From positions 1 to 8,505 of the forward strand of contig JBKGZW010000123.1 of the NCBI GenBank assembly GCA_046543225.1: DNA of 8,505 bases. Direction: 5' to 3'. Position numbers and translations under genes: made by a program. The notes under the pieces are model-generated. The model saw nothing but the letters and a program-made list of their open reading frames with translations. It ran no database searches and had not been told where the DNA came from. This document shows positions 1 to 7,679 of the stretch, in pieces. The DNA is from SKKL01 sp046543225. Lineage in GTDB: Bacteria; Actinomycetota; Acidimicrobiia; Acidimicrobiales; SKKL01. Every line of letters starts with the position of its first letter. Positions within the stretch are counted from its first letter, which is position 1.

Positions 1-815
1 ACCCCCTCGCCGCGCTGGCGCCGGGTGTCCACGCCTGGCTCGCCGACGATCCCGGCCACGGGCGAACCAACGCCGGTGCGATCGTGGAGGACGACGGCAT
101 CACCGTGGTCGACACCCTCATGGTGGCTTCGCAGTGGGAGGAGTTCGCCGGGGCGGTCGAGGCGATCGGTCGTCCCGTCCCCAGGGTCGTGCTGACCAGC
201 AGCCATGTCGAGTTCAGCGGGGGCACGTCCCGCTTCCGGCTGGCGGGGATCTACGGGACCCAGCACGCCAGCGCCATGCTCGACCAACCAGCCAACGTCG
301 AGGTCTTCCGCCGCTTGTTCCCGGCATCGTCCGCCCAGTTCGGCGACGACTTCCGTACCCGCACCGTCACCCATGTGGTCACCGAGGCGGCTGCGCTGAC
401 TCCCGCGGTGGTGCTGGTCCCGGTGGCCGGACAGGCGCTGGAGAACCTGGTGGCGGTGGTGCCCGGCGCCGAGATCGTCTTCGCCGGGGCGATGTGCAGC
501 TTCGGGGTCGTGCCCGCCGCCTACGACGGTGATCCCGCGGCCTGGGCCGACGCCCTGGACCAGGTCGTCGAGCTCGCTCCGATCATCGTGCCCGGGCACG
601 GTCCCATCGGCGGAGAGGAGGAGGTGCGCGAGCTGCAGGCCTACCTACGGGCCTGCGTGGACGCCGACGGCGACCCGGCCCGGGTCGTATCCGGTCCCTG
701 GGACGAGTGGCCGGGCCAGGAGTGGACGCCGGTCAACGTGCAACGGGCGGCGATGCTGGCCGAAGGGGATCCGTCACCCCCTCCGATCTTGCTCGACCGC
801 CTCGGCCTGGGATAG
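1..815 (+). CDS. MBL-fold hydrolase-like protein with degenerate metal site, 5'-partial
   Basis: The frame is open from base 3 and its true start lies just left of the window; GTG 84 is internal. The upstream codons read LAPGVHAWLADDPG, then NAGAIVEDDGITVVDTLM, which is the usual opening beta-sandwich of metallo-beta-lactamase-fold proteins, so only about 10-20 residues are probably missing. The fold is supported by this N-terminus, by a GG-ending motif at 195-224 and by a PGHGP loop at 591-605. The zinc site is largely lost. The expected THxHxDHxGG reads TSSHVEFSGG. The position of the third-strand His appears to be Gln (432-434), and the bridging Asp (GD) is Ala in FAGAM (489-491). Only one motif-1 His and the late His (597-599) remain. 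It ends 36 bases before a BVMO gene on the same strand, which suggests an operon. An active lactonase or esterase beside a BVMO would make sense, but this looks like a pseudoenzyme or a changed active site. The fold is fairly sure; the function is unknown. Confidence 0.85.
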   Translation, partial: PLAALAPGVHAWLADDPGHGRTNAGAIVEDDGITVVDTLMVASQWEEFAGAVEAIGRPVPRVVLTSSHVEFSGGTSRFRLAGIYGTQHASAMLDQPANVEVFRRLFPASSAQFGDDFRTRTVTHVVTEAAALTPAVVLVPVAGQALENLVAVVPGAEIVFAGAMCSFGVVPAAYDGDPAAWADALDQVVELAPIIVPGHGPIGGEEEVRELQAYLRACVDADGDPARVVSGPWDEWPGQEWTPVNVQRAAMLAEGDPSPPPILLDRLGLG

Positions 816-841
816 GACACTGCCAGCTCGAGCAACATCAC

Positions 842-848
842 AGGGGGG
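842..848 (+). promoter_or_regulatory. Ribosome binding site of the 852 BVMO gene
   Basis: AGGGGGG lies three bases before ATG 852 (AAC spacer). Counted from its AGG, the spacing to the start is seven bases. It supports ATG 852 rather than any upstream codon. Confidence 0.6.
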
Positions 849-851
849 AAC

Positions 852-2645
<1,794 letters not shown>

Positions 2646-2660
2646 GCGCCGCGTCGTCTG

Positions 2661-2672
2661 GGTCAGCTGACC
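2661..2672. repeat. 12-base perfect palindrome at the convergent BVMO gene ends
   Basis: GGTCAGCTGACC is a perfect palindrome covering the stop codon of the minus-strand BVMO, 16 bases past the stop of the plus-strand one. It has no loop and no T-run, so it is a poor terminator; it may be chance. No convincing terminator was found in this 17-base junction. Confidence 0.3.
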
Positions 2673-4588
2673 TCGTAGTGCTCGAGATCGGGTTCGCGGG
2701 TTCGTTGCCAGAAGTCGAGCAGGGTGAAGGGCCAGTTCTGGGTGATGCGGCCGGCATCGTTCTTGTACCAGCTGTTGACCGACGACGCTCCCCAGGCCAT
2801 GCGCTGGTTCTGGGCGTCGACCTCGGCGTTGTAGGCGTCGTGGGCTTCGACCGTCGGCTCGATGGCGACGAGGTCCCGTTCGAGCATCTCGCGGATGCAC
2901 CCGAGGATGTAGTGCACCTCGCACTCGGAGAAGTAGATGATGCTGCCGTTGGCGACGATGTTGGTGTTGGGCCCGTAGAGCATGAAGAAGTTGGGGAACC
3001 CGGGCAGGGTGATGCCGAGGTAGGCACGGGCGTCGCCGTTCCAGCGCTCGTGCAGGTCGACCCCACCTCGCCCGGTCACCTTCATGGGGGTGAGGAAGTC
3101 CGACGCCGCGAAGCCCGTGCCGTAGATGATCACGTCGGCCTCGTGGAGCGTTCCGTCGGCGGTGCGGACGCCGGTCTCGACGACCTCGGCGATCGGCTCG
3201 GTCACGAGGTGCACGTCGTCGCGTCGTATCGCCGCTGTCCAGGTTCCGTTGTCGAGGATGAACCGCTTGGCGAAGGGCGGATAGTCGGGGATCGCCTTCT
3301 CGAGCAGGTCGGGATGGTCGCCGAGCTCGGTGGTGAGGTAGCCGGTGAGGAGCTGGCGCATGAAGTCGTTCGTCTCGCTCACCGACCGGGCGTCGCCGTC
3401 CCAGTCGGGATCGACCCGGGCCGCGGGGAGCAGGCCCTCGACGTTGCGCCAGAAGATCCAGAAGCGGTTCCAGTTGGCGTAGCCGGGGACGTTCTGGCGC
3501 AGCCATCGCACCTCGGGCGAGATGGGATCGGTGTAGTTCGGGGACGGGATGAACCAGGCCGGGGTCCGCTGGAAGATCGTCACCTCGTTCGCCACCTCGG
3601 CCACCGGCGGGATGAACTGGGCGGCGCTGGCGCCGGTGCCGATGACGGCGACCCGCTTGCCGGCCAGCTCCACCGAGTGGTCCCAACGGGCCGAGTGGAA
3701 GCTCGGGCCACCGAAGCGATCGAGGCCGGCGATGTCGGGCATCTTGGGCCGGTTGAGCTGGCCCACCGCGGAGATCACCGCCTGGCACTCGACCCGCTCC
3801 TCGGTGCCGTCGGGGCCCACCACCTCCAGCGACCAGGTGCTGGTGGCGTCGTCGTAGGCGAGCGAGGTGACCTCGGTGTTGAACCGGATGAGTGGCCGCA
3901 CGCCGGTGTCCTCGGCCACTCGCCGGAAGTAGTCGAGCAGGACCGGTTGGGACGAGTAGTGCTCGGGCCAGTCGTCGCGCTGGGCGAAGGAGTAGCTGTA
4001 GAAGAGGTTCGACACGTCGACCCGGCAGCCCGGGTAGCGGTTCTCGTACCACGTGCCGCCCACGTCGTCGTTCTTCTCGAAGACCACGACGTCGATCCCG
4101 GCCTGGCGAAGCCGGTAGGCCGCGACCAGACCCGACATGCCCGCCCCGATGATCGCCACCGAGAACGGCCGGTCGGGAGCGATCTCGTCGGCGTGCCAGT
4201 CGGGCGTGCGCAGGTCGTCGCCGAGGTTCAGCTCCTCGCGCAGCAGCTCGAGGTACTCGTCGACGGGGGCGCCGCCGGAGGCGAACTCGAGCAGGGTTCG
4301 CAGCGTGTCGACATCGGGCACCGGCTCGATCTCGGCCCCGCTGTCTCGAAGCCGCCGCAGGGCGGCGACGGCCAGCTCGCGGGCTTCGGCCTGTTGTTCG
4401 GGAGACAGGCCGCCGGTGGGATCCAACAGCCCGGTGGTCGAGGGCCGGAGGTGGTCGGGGACGAGCCCGAGGTCGCCGGTGGCCGCGGCCAGGGCCGGCA
4501 ACAGCGCCGGGATCTCGGCCGCCTCGACCGCGGCGCGGATCGTCTCGTCGTCGGCCCGGTCCAGTTCGTTGGTGAAGTCGACCATCAT
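2663..4588 (-). CDS. 4-hydroxyacetophenone monooxygenase-type BVMO (HapE-like)
   Basis: A 641-residue type I BVMO, against 640 residues for Pseudomonas fluorescens HapE. Both carry a helical N-terminal domain of about 140 residues before the FAD motif, a hallmark of this subfamily. Motifs: GAGMSG (148-153), GGTWYENRYPG (177-187), BVMO fingerprint F292-G294-H298-W302-D303, NADPH-binding GTGAS (317-321), FQRTP with R341, AKRF with R442, and YGTGF (489-493). R341 and R442 sit two residues from the HapE arginines R339 and R440 shown to matter for catalysis. It likely converts an aryl or alkyl ketone to an ester with NADPH and O2; the actual substrate is not readable. It lies 46 bases downstream of the TetR gene on the same strand, so it is probably cotranscribed and under that repressor. 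Two ATGs are adjacent (4588 and 4585). Shine-Dalgarno spacing favours the second by a few bases. No defects are seen. Confidence 0.93.
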   Translation of the reverse strand: MMVDFTNELDRADDETIRAAVEAAEIPALLPALAAATGDLGLVPDHLRPSTTGLLDPTGGLSPEQQAEARELAVAALRRLRDSGAEIEPVPDVDTLRTLLEFASGGAPVDEYLELLREELNLGDDLRTPDWHADEIAPDRPFSVAIIGAGMSGLVAAYRLRQAGIDVVVFEKNDDVGGTWYENRYPGCRVDVSNLFYSYSFAQRDDWPEHYSSQPVLLDYFRRVAEDTGVRPLIRFNTEVTSLAYDDATSTWSLEVVGPDGTEERVECQAVISAVGQLNRPKMPDIAGLDRFGGPSFHSARWDHSVELAGKRVAVIGTGASAAQFIPPVAEVANEVTIFQRTPAWFIPSPNYTDPISPEVRWLRQNVPGYANWNRFWIFWRNVEGLLPAARVDPDWDGDARSVSETNDFMRQLLTGYLTTELGDHPDLLEKAIPDYPPFAKRFILDNGTWTAAIRRDDVHLVTEPIAEVVETGVRTADGTLHEADVIIYGTGFAASDFLTPMKVTGRGGVDLHERWNGDARAYLGITLPGFPNFFMLYGPNTNIVANGSIIYFSECEVHYILGCIREMLERDLVAIEPTVEAHDAYNAEVDAQNQRMAWGASSVNSWYKNDAGRITQNWPFTLLDFWQRTREPDLEHYEVS

Positions 4589-4594
4589 CCCCCT
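4589..4594 (-). promoter_or_regulatory. Ribosome binding site of the HapE-like gene (bears on start choice)
   Basis: On the minus strand AGGGGG abuts ATG 4588 directly. From its AGG the spacing is three bases to the first ATG and six to the second (4585), so translation may begin at the second and shorten the protein by one residue. Confidence 0.5.
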
Positions 4595-4609
4595 GTCGTC
4601 GATCGGCCT

Positions 4610-4625
4610 CTACGCCGTACGGTAG
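4610..4625. repeat. Imperfect inverted repeat between the TetR and BVMO genes
   Basis: CCGTACGG (4615-4622) is a perfect 8-base palindrome flanked by CTA and TAG, with a two-base bulge (CG) on the left. It lies in the 46-base spacer between the regulator and the BVMO. It does not resemble the 5260-5281 operator. It could be a weak mRNA hairpin or chance. Confidence 0.25.
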
Positions 4626-4634
4626 TGGTTCAGC

Positions 4635-5234
4635 TCAGCCGTCGGTCCAGGTGGCGAGCATCGAGGTGACCGTGGTGCGGGCGAGGTCGAGAAACTCGTC
4701 GTCGCGCTCGCGGTCGCCGTGCTCGAGCCAGGCGAGGACCGACTCGACGTTCCAGCTCACCAGGGCGTTGGCCGCCCATTCGAGCAGGGTCGGGTCCTGC
4801 ACCCGCGGCGAGATCAGGTCTCGGGTGACCTGGACCGTCAACCCGCGGAACTCGAGGGCGTAGTCGGCGAAGCGTGCCTCGCGGACCGCGTGGCGCCACA
4901 ACAGCACGAACCCGTCGGGCTCCTCCCGGGCCACCGTGAGCAGCGTGCGGGCACCGGCGGGGCGCCGTGACGCTTCCAGTTCGGCGACGAACACCTCGCT
5001 CAGGCGGGTCGACACCGATTCGAGCACCGATCGGTACAGCGCCTCCTTCGACTCGAAGTTGCGGTACAGGATGAGCTTGGTGACCCCCGAGGCGCGGGCG
5101 ACGTCGTCCATCGACGTGGCCGAGTAGCCCGTGCGGGCGAAGGCGTGGGCGGCGCTCGACAAGATGACCGCCTGGCGCTGGTCGCGGGTCAACAGCTTGC
5201 GGCGGGGGCGTTCGGTGTCGGTCGTGGGACTCAC
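4635..5234 (-). CDS. TetR/AcrR-family transcriptional regulator
   Basis: A 199-residue regulator, the normal size for the family. The N-terminal DNA-binding domain is clear: AVILSSAAHAFARTGY forms helix 1, and SMDDVARASGVTKLILYRNF (about residues 41-60) is the TetR helix-turn-helix with its usual Y-x-F/H ending, followed by ESKEALY. The C-terminal ligand-binding part (from about residue 75) is divergent, so the effector cannot be told. The frame stays open to ATG 5303, but I place the start at GTG 5234: it has GGAG five bases upstream, and the longer version would put the palindromic operator inside the coding region. It is transcribed toward the HapE-like BVMO and divergently from the diiron/luciferase-like pair. 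The palindrome 25 bases upstream of its start suggests autorepression and control of the divergent operon, probably relieved by a pathway substrate or product (inference). Confidence 0.9.
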   Translation of the reverse strand: MSPTTDTERPRRKLLTRDQRQAVILSSAAHAFARTGYSATSMDDVARASGVTKLILYRNFESKEALYRSVLESVSTRLSEVFVAELEASRRPAGARTLLTVAREEPDGFVLLWRHAVREARFADYALEFRGLTVQVTRDLISPRVQDPTLLEWAANALVSWNVESVLAWLEHGDRERDDEFLDLARTTVTSMLATWTDG

Positions 5235-5239
5235 CGCGG

Positions 5240-5243
5240 CTCC
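5240..5243 (-). promoter_or_regulatory. Ribosome binding site deciding the TetR start
   Basis: GGAG on the minus strand lies five bases before GTG 5234. This supports the 199-residue form of the regulator over the 222-residue form starting at 5303. Confidence 0.55.
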
Positions 5244-5252
5244 GAGGTCGGC

Positions 5253-5283
5253 TTGTGAGGTGTAAACCTCTGAGTTTACACTT
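5253..5283 (+). promoter_or_regulatory. Weak candidate promoter for the diiron/luciferase-like operon
   Basis: TTGTGA (5253-5258) and TACACT (5278-5283) each match four of six bases of the -35 and -10 consensus, but the 19-base spacer is long. If real, the palindromic operator covers the spacer and most of the -10, so bound repressor would block polymerase. On the minus strand TAAACT is a similar weak -10 candidate. Low confidence. Confidence 0.22.
5260..5281. promoter_or_regulatory. Palindromic operator, probable TetR binding site
   Basis: Arms GTGTAAAC (5260-5267) and GTTTACAC (5274-5281) are perfect inverted repeats around a 6-base spacer CTCTGA. The A/T-containing arms stand out in GC-rich DNA. 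The site lies 25 bases before the TetR GTG start and 39 bases before the divergent GTG start. A 22-base, two-fold symmetric site between a TetR gene and a divergent gene is the classic placement for autoregulation with control of the neighbour. No second copy of the arms was seen elsewhere in the window. Binding by this TetR is inferred. Confidence 0.78.
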
Positions 5284-5308
5284 GGGGCTGCCGGGGACGC
5301 CACTGCGT

Positions 5309-5314
5309 AGGGGG
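5309..5314 (+). promoter_or_regulatory. Ribosome binding site of the candidate diiron gene
   Basis: AGGGGG directly abuts ATG 5315 but is six bases from GTG 5321 (nine counted from its AGG). Spacing favours GTG 5321; ATG 5315 would add only two residues, and ATG 5330 is a third in-frame option. Confidence 0.5.
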
Positions 5315-5320
5315 ATGCGC

Positions 5321-6385
5321 GTGACCACGATGCAGACGACCTTCACCGAGACCGAACTGCTGCTCGACGACCACATCGCCGAGCCGCTGGTGGTCGGCGG
5401 GGTGCGATGTCACGGAGGGTTCGCCGACGACGGCACCTACGTGTCGCCCCGCACCCGGTTCCGGCGCCCCGCGATCGAGGCCTGGCAGCGACAGCACCAC
5501 GAGCTGTTCGGCACCGAGCTGCTCGACGTGCCCCTCGAGACCTGGCCCGGTCACTTCCCCAACGTGGCCCAGGCCCGTCACCTCATCACCAACGGCGTGC
5601 CCGAACCGCTCATCGCCACCCTCACCCGTGTCGGCACCGTCGAGGGCTTCGGAGCCAACATCCGCTACCTGTCGCCGAGCGACATGCAGCCGTACTTCGA
5701 CGACAGCATCGCCGGCACCGCCGTCGAGCACCTCGGAAAGGGGCTGTTCGAGGCACACGGACGCGACGAGGCGGGATGGGAGGCCGAGGCCGGGCACAAG
5801 GACATGTGGTTCGCGGCCCGCGACGTGGCCTTCGAGGGCCGCAGCGCCGATGTCGACATCGACGGCATGCTCCAGCGCATGGGGTTCCGTCCCGCCGGCG
5901 GCTCGTACGGAGGTGGCGCCGCCGAGCCCGAGCGACTGCTGCCCGCCGACGTCCCCGTCGAGCTCGAGCGCATCACCGGGTTCATGATCCGAGTCCTGCT
6001 CATCGAGATCTCGGCGTTCCACACCTTCGCCTGGGCCGAGGAGTGGCTCTCCGACCCCGACCTGGTGGCCGGCGACGGTGAGGCCGGCACCCTGGTCACC
6101 TACATCCGTGCCGACGAGACCCCCCACGTCGGGTACCTGCAGACCGCGCTCACCGAGATGCGCGACCGCACGTGGCGGGGCGAGTCCGGCACGACCTACC
6201 CCGGTGCCGAGATGGTGGCCACGCTCTGGGACGCCGCCCTCGCCCAATCGCTCGGCCCCAACCGGCGGGCGAACCGCGCCAACCTCCTCGCCGAGGTCGA
6301 GCACTGGTGCGCCCAAAGGGCCGACGGTGACGAGGTGCTCGAGGGATTCCTCCACCTGGGCGACCCCGAGCAGCGGGAGGCATGA
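5321..6385 (+). CDS. Uncharacterised helical protein, candidate diiron oxidase (ferritin-like or HDO-like)
   Basis: I do not recognise a named family for this 354-residue protein. Numbered from GTG 5321, it has two ExxH motifs in predicted helices: EAGH (E156-H159) followed by KDMWFAARD, and ETPH (E266-H269) preceded by D265. Other helix-borne acids and histidines are E108 in TVEGFGANIR, E136/H137 in AVEHLGKGLFEAH, and E229/H234 in LIEISAFHTFAW. Repeated Glu plus ExxH pairs in a mostly helical protein are the pattern of non-haem diiron carboxylate enzymes. The E229-to-E266 spacing (37) is near that of ferritin-like oxygenases. The first half-site is less regular. There is no signal peptide or membrane segment. 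A Gly-rich loop (GGSYGGG) lies near residues 193-199. Its stop is one base before the luciferase-like gene, implying coupled translation, and it faces a TetR operator. An oxygenase role is inferred; a non-enzymatic or mononuclear metal role is possible. Confidence 0.85.
   Translation: MTTMQTTFTETELLLDDHIAEPLVVGGVRCHGGFADDGTYVSPRTRFRRPAIEAWQRQHHELFGTELLDVPLETWPGHFPNVAQARHLITNGVPEPLIATLTRVGTVEGFGANIRYLSPSDMQPYFDDSIAGTAVEHLGKGLFEAHGRDEAGWEAEAGHKDMWFAARDVAFEGRSADVDIDGMLQRMGFRPAGGSYGGGAAEPERLLPADVPVELERITGFMIRVLLIEISAFHTFAWAEEWLSDPDLVAGDGEAGTLVTYIRADETPHVGYLQTALTEMRDRTWRGESGTTYPGAEMVATLWDAALAQSLGPNRRANRANLLAEVEHWCAQRADGDEVLEGFLHLGDPEQREA
6375..6380 (+). promoter_or_regulatory. Ribosome binding site of the luciferase-like gene, inside the preceding CDS
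   Basis: GGGAGG lies six bases before ATG 6387 and within the last codons of the upstream gene. With the TGA-G-ATG junction, this supports reinitiation or coupled translation of the two proteins. Confidence 0.7.
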
Positions 6386-6386
6386 G

Positions 6387-7646
6387 ATGAAGTTCGGCAT
6401 CTTCTACGAGCACCAGCTTCCCCGCCCCTGGAGCGAGGATTCCGAGCAGGTCCTCATCCAGCAGGCGCTCGATCAGGTCGAGCTGGCCGACAAGCTGGGG
6501 TTCGACGTGGTGTGGGAGGTCGAGCACCACTTCCTCGAGGAGTACTCGCACTCCAGCGCGCCCGAGGTGTTCCTCGCCGCCGCCAGCCAGCGCACCACCG
6601 ACATCCGGCTCGGCCACGGCATCATCCAGACCGCTCCCGGCTACAACCACCCCGCGCGCACCGCCGAGCGTGTGGCCACCCTCGACCTCGTGTCGGGCGG
6701 GCGGGTCGAGTTCGGCTCGGGCGAGTCGTCGTCGGCCGCCGAGCTGGGCGGGTTCGGCATCGACACCGCCACCAAGCGGGACCAGTGGCAGGAGGGCCTC
6801 GAGGTCGCGCTGCGGTGCATGACCGAGACCCCCTTCTCCGGGGTCGACGGGCGGTGGGTCACCATGCCGCCGCGCAACGTGGTGCCCAAGCCGCTCCAGA
6901 AGCCCCACCCGCCGTTGTGGGTGGCGTGCTCGCGTCGCGACACGATCCTGATGGCCGCCGAGAAGGGCATCGGCGCCTTGACCTTCTCCTTCATCGACCC
7001 GGAGGAGGCCCGTCAGTGGGTCGGCGACTACCACCGCACCCTCGCCGAGTCGGGCCGGCCCATCGGCCGCGAGGTCAACCCCAACCTCGCCTGCGTGACC
7101 CCCATGATGTGTGCCCCCACCACCGAAGAAGCGGTGGCACGCGGGCTCGAGGGCGGCAACTTCTTCGGCTACTCCCTCGCCCACTACTACGTGTTCGGCG
7201 AGCACCAGCCCGGGGTCACCGACGTGTGGAGCGAGTTCCAACAGCGTCGCCACGACCACGGCTACGCACCCGACGTCGGCGGCGCGCTCGCCCAGGAGCG
7301 TCTCGGGGCGAAGATCGCCAGCGAAGGTGCCGGTACCGGGCTGCGAGGAGCGACCGGCACCCCGGATCAGATCCGGGAGTACCTGCGCCGCTACGAGGAG
7401 GCCGGTGTCGATCAGCTGATCTTCGTGATGCAGGCCGGCAAGAACCGCCACGAGGACATCTGCGAGTCGCTCGAGCTGTTCGCCCGCGAGGTCATGCCCG
7501 AGTTCAAGGAGCGGGAGCAGGCCGGTGCCCGGGCCAAGGCCGAGCGGCTCGGTCCCGTCATCGAGAAGGTCATGTCGCGGGGGAGCACGCTCGACGCTCC
7601 ATCGCTGCCCTCTGGCTACACCATTCCGGCCGCGGCCCGACCGTGA
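6387..7646 (+). CDS. LLM-class (bacterial luciferase-like) flavin-dependent monooxygenase
   Basis: A 419-residue TIM-barrel protein of the luciferase-like family, which uses reduced FMN (or, in some actinobacterial members, F420) with O2 to oxidise aldehydes, ketones, terpenes and other small molecules. The opening MKFGIFYEHQ, then ELADKLGFDVVWEVEHHF (H47/H48 correspond to the LuxA active-site pair H44/H45), EEYSHSSAPEVFLAAAS, RLGHGIIQTAP, HPARTAERVATLDLVSGGRV and EFGSGES are all diagnostic. The later GTPDQIREYLRRYEEAGVDQL is the usual C-terminal barrel segment. A tail of about 60 residues (from roughly 360) is charged, then Pro/Ser-rich. The gene starts one base after the stop of the candidate diiron gene with a strong GGGAGG site, so the two products are likely made together. 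A flavin reductase, needed if FMN is used, is not in the window. Type II BVMO activity (as in diketocamphane monooxygenases) is possible but unproven. The family call is firm; the substrate is unknown. Confidence 0.93.
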   Translation: MKFGIFYEHQLPRPWSEDSEQVLIQQALDQVELADKLGFDVVWEVEHHFLEEYSHSSAPEVFLAAASQRTTDIRLGHGIIQTAPGYNHPARTAERVATLDLVSGGRVEFGSGESSSAAELGGFGIDTATKRDQWQEGLEVALRCMTETPFSGVDGRWVTMPPRNVVPKPLQKPHPPLWVACSRRDTILMAAEKGIGALTFSFIDPEEARQWVGDYHRTLAESGRPIGREVNPNLACVTPMMCAPTTEEAVARGLEGGNFFGYSLAHYYVFGEHQPGVTDVWSEFQQRRHDHGYAPDVGGALAQERLGAKIASEGAGTGLRGATGTPDQIREYLRRYEEAGVDQLIFVMQAGKNRHEDICESLELFAREVMPEFKEREQAGARAKAERLGPVIEKVMSRGSTLDAPSLPSGYTIPAAARP

Positions 7647-7679
7647 CCATCGTGGCGGGTCAGGCCAGTGCCACGGTCG
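7638..7679. terminator. Possible bidirectional stem-loop at convergent gene ends
   Basis: CGACCGTG (7638-7645) and CACGGTCG (7672-7679) are perfect 8-base inverted repeats that enclose both stop codons of the convergent genes. A smaller nested TGACC/GGTCA pair (7644-7648, 7658-7662) is an alternative fold. The 26-base loop of the outer stem and the lack of a T-run make this a weak candidate, though actinobacterial terminators often lack U-tracts. Confidence 0.28.

Noticed and set aside
2646..2662. A terminator in the convergent BVMO junction
   Set aside because: Only a loopless 12-base palindrome (2661-2672) and GGCGCC are present; no stem-loop with a plausible loop or T-run.
5255..5320. An upstream extension of the diiron-candidate gene starting at 5255
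   Set aside because: It would place the operator and likely promoter inside the gene; there is no ribosome binding site at 5255, while AGGGGG precedes 5315/5321.
5276..6400. A 374-codon minus-strand frame opposite the candidate diiron gene
   Set aside because: It is antisense to a gene with a ribosome binding site, a coupled downstream gene and patterned Glu/His motifs. Its product is Gly/Val/Leu-rich low complexity typical of an antisense shadow.
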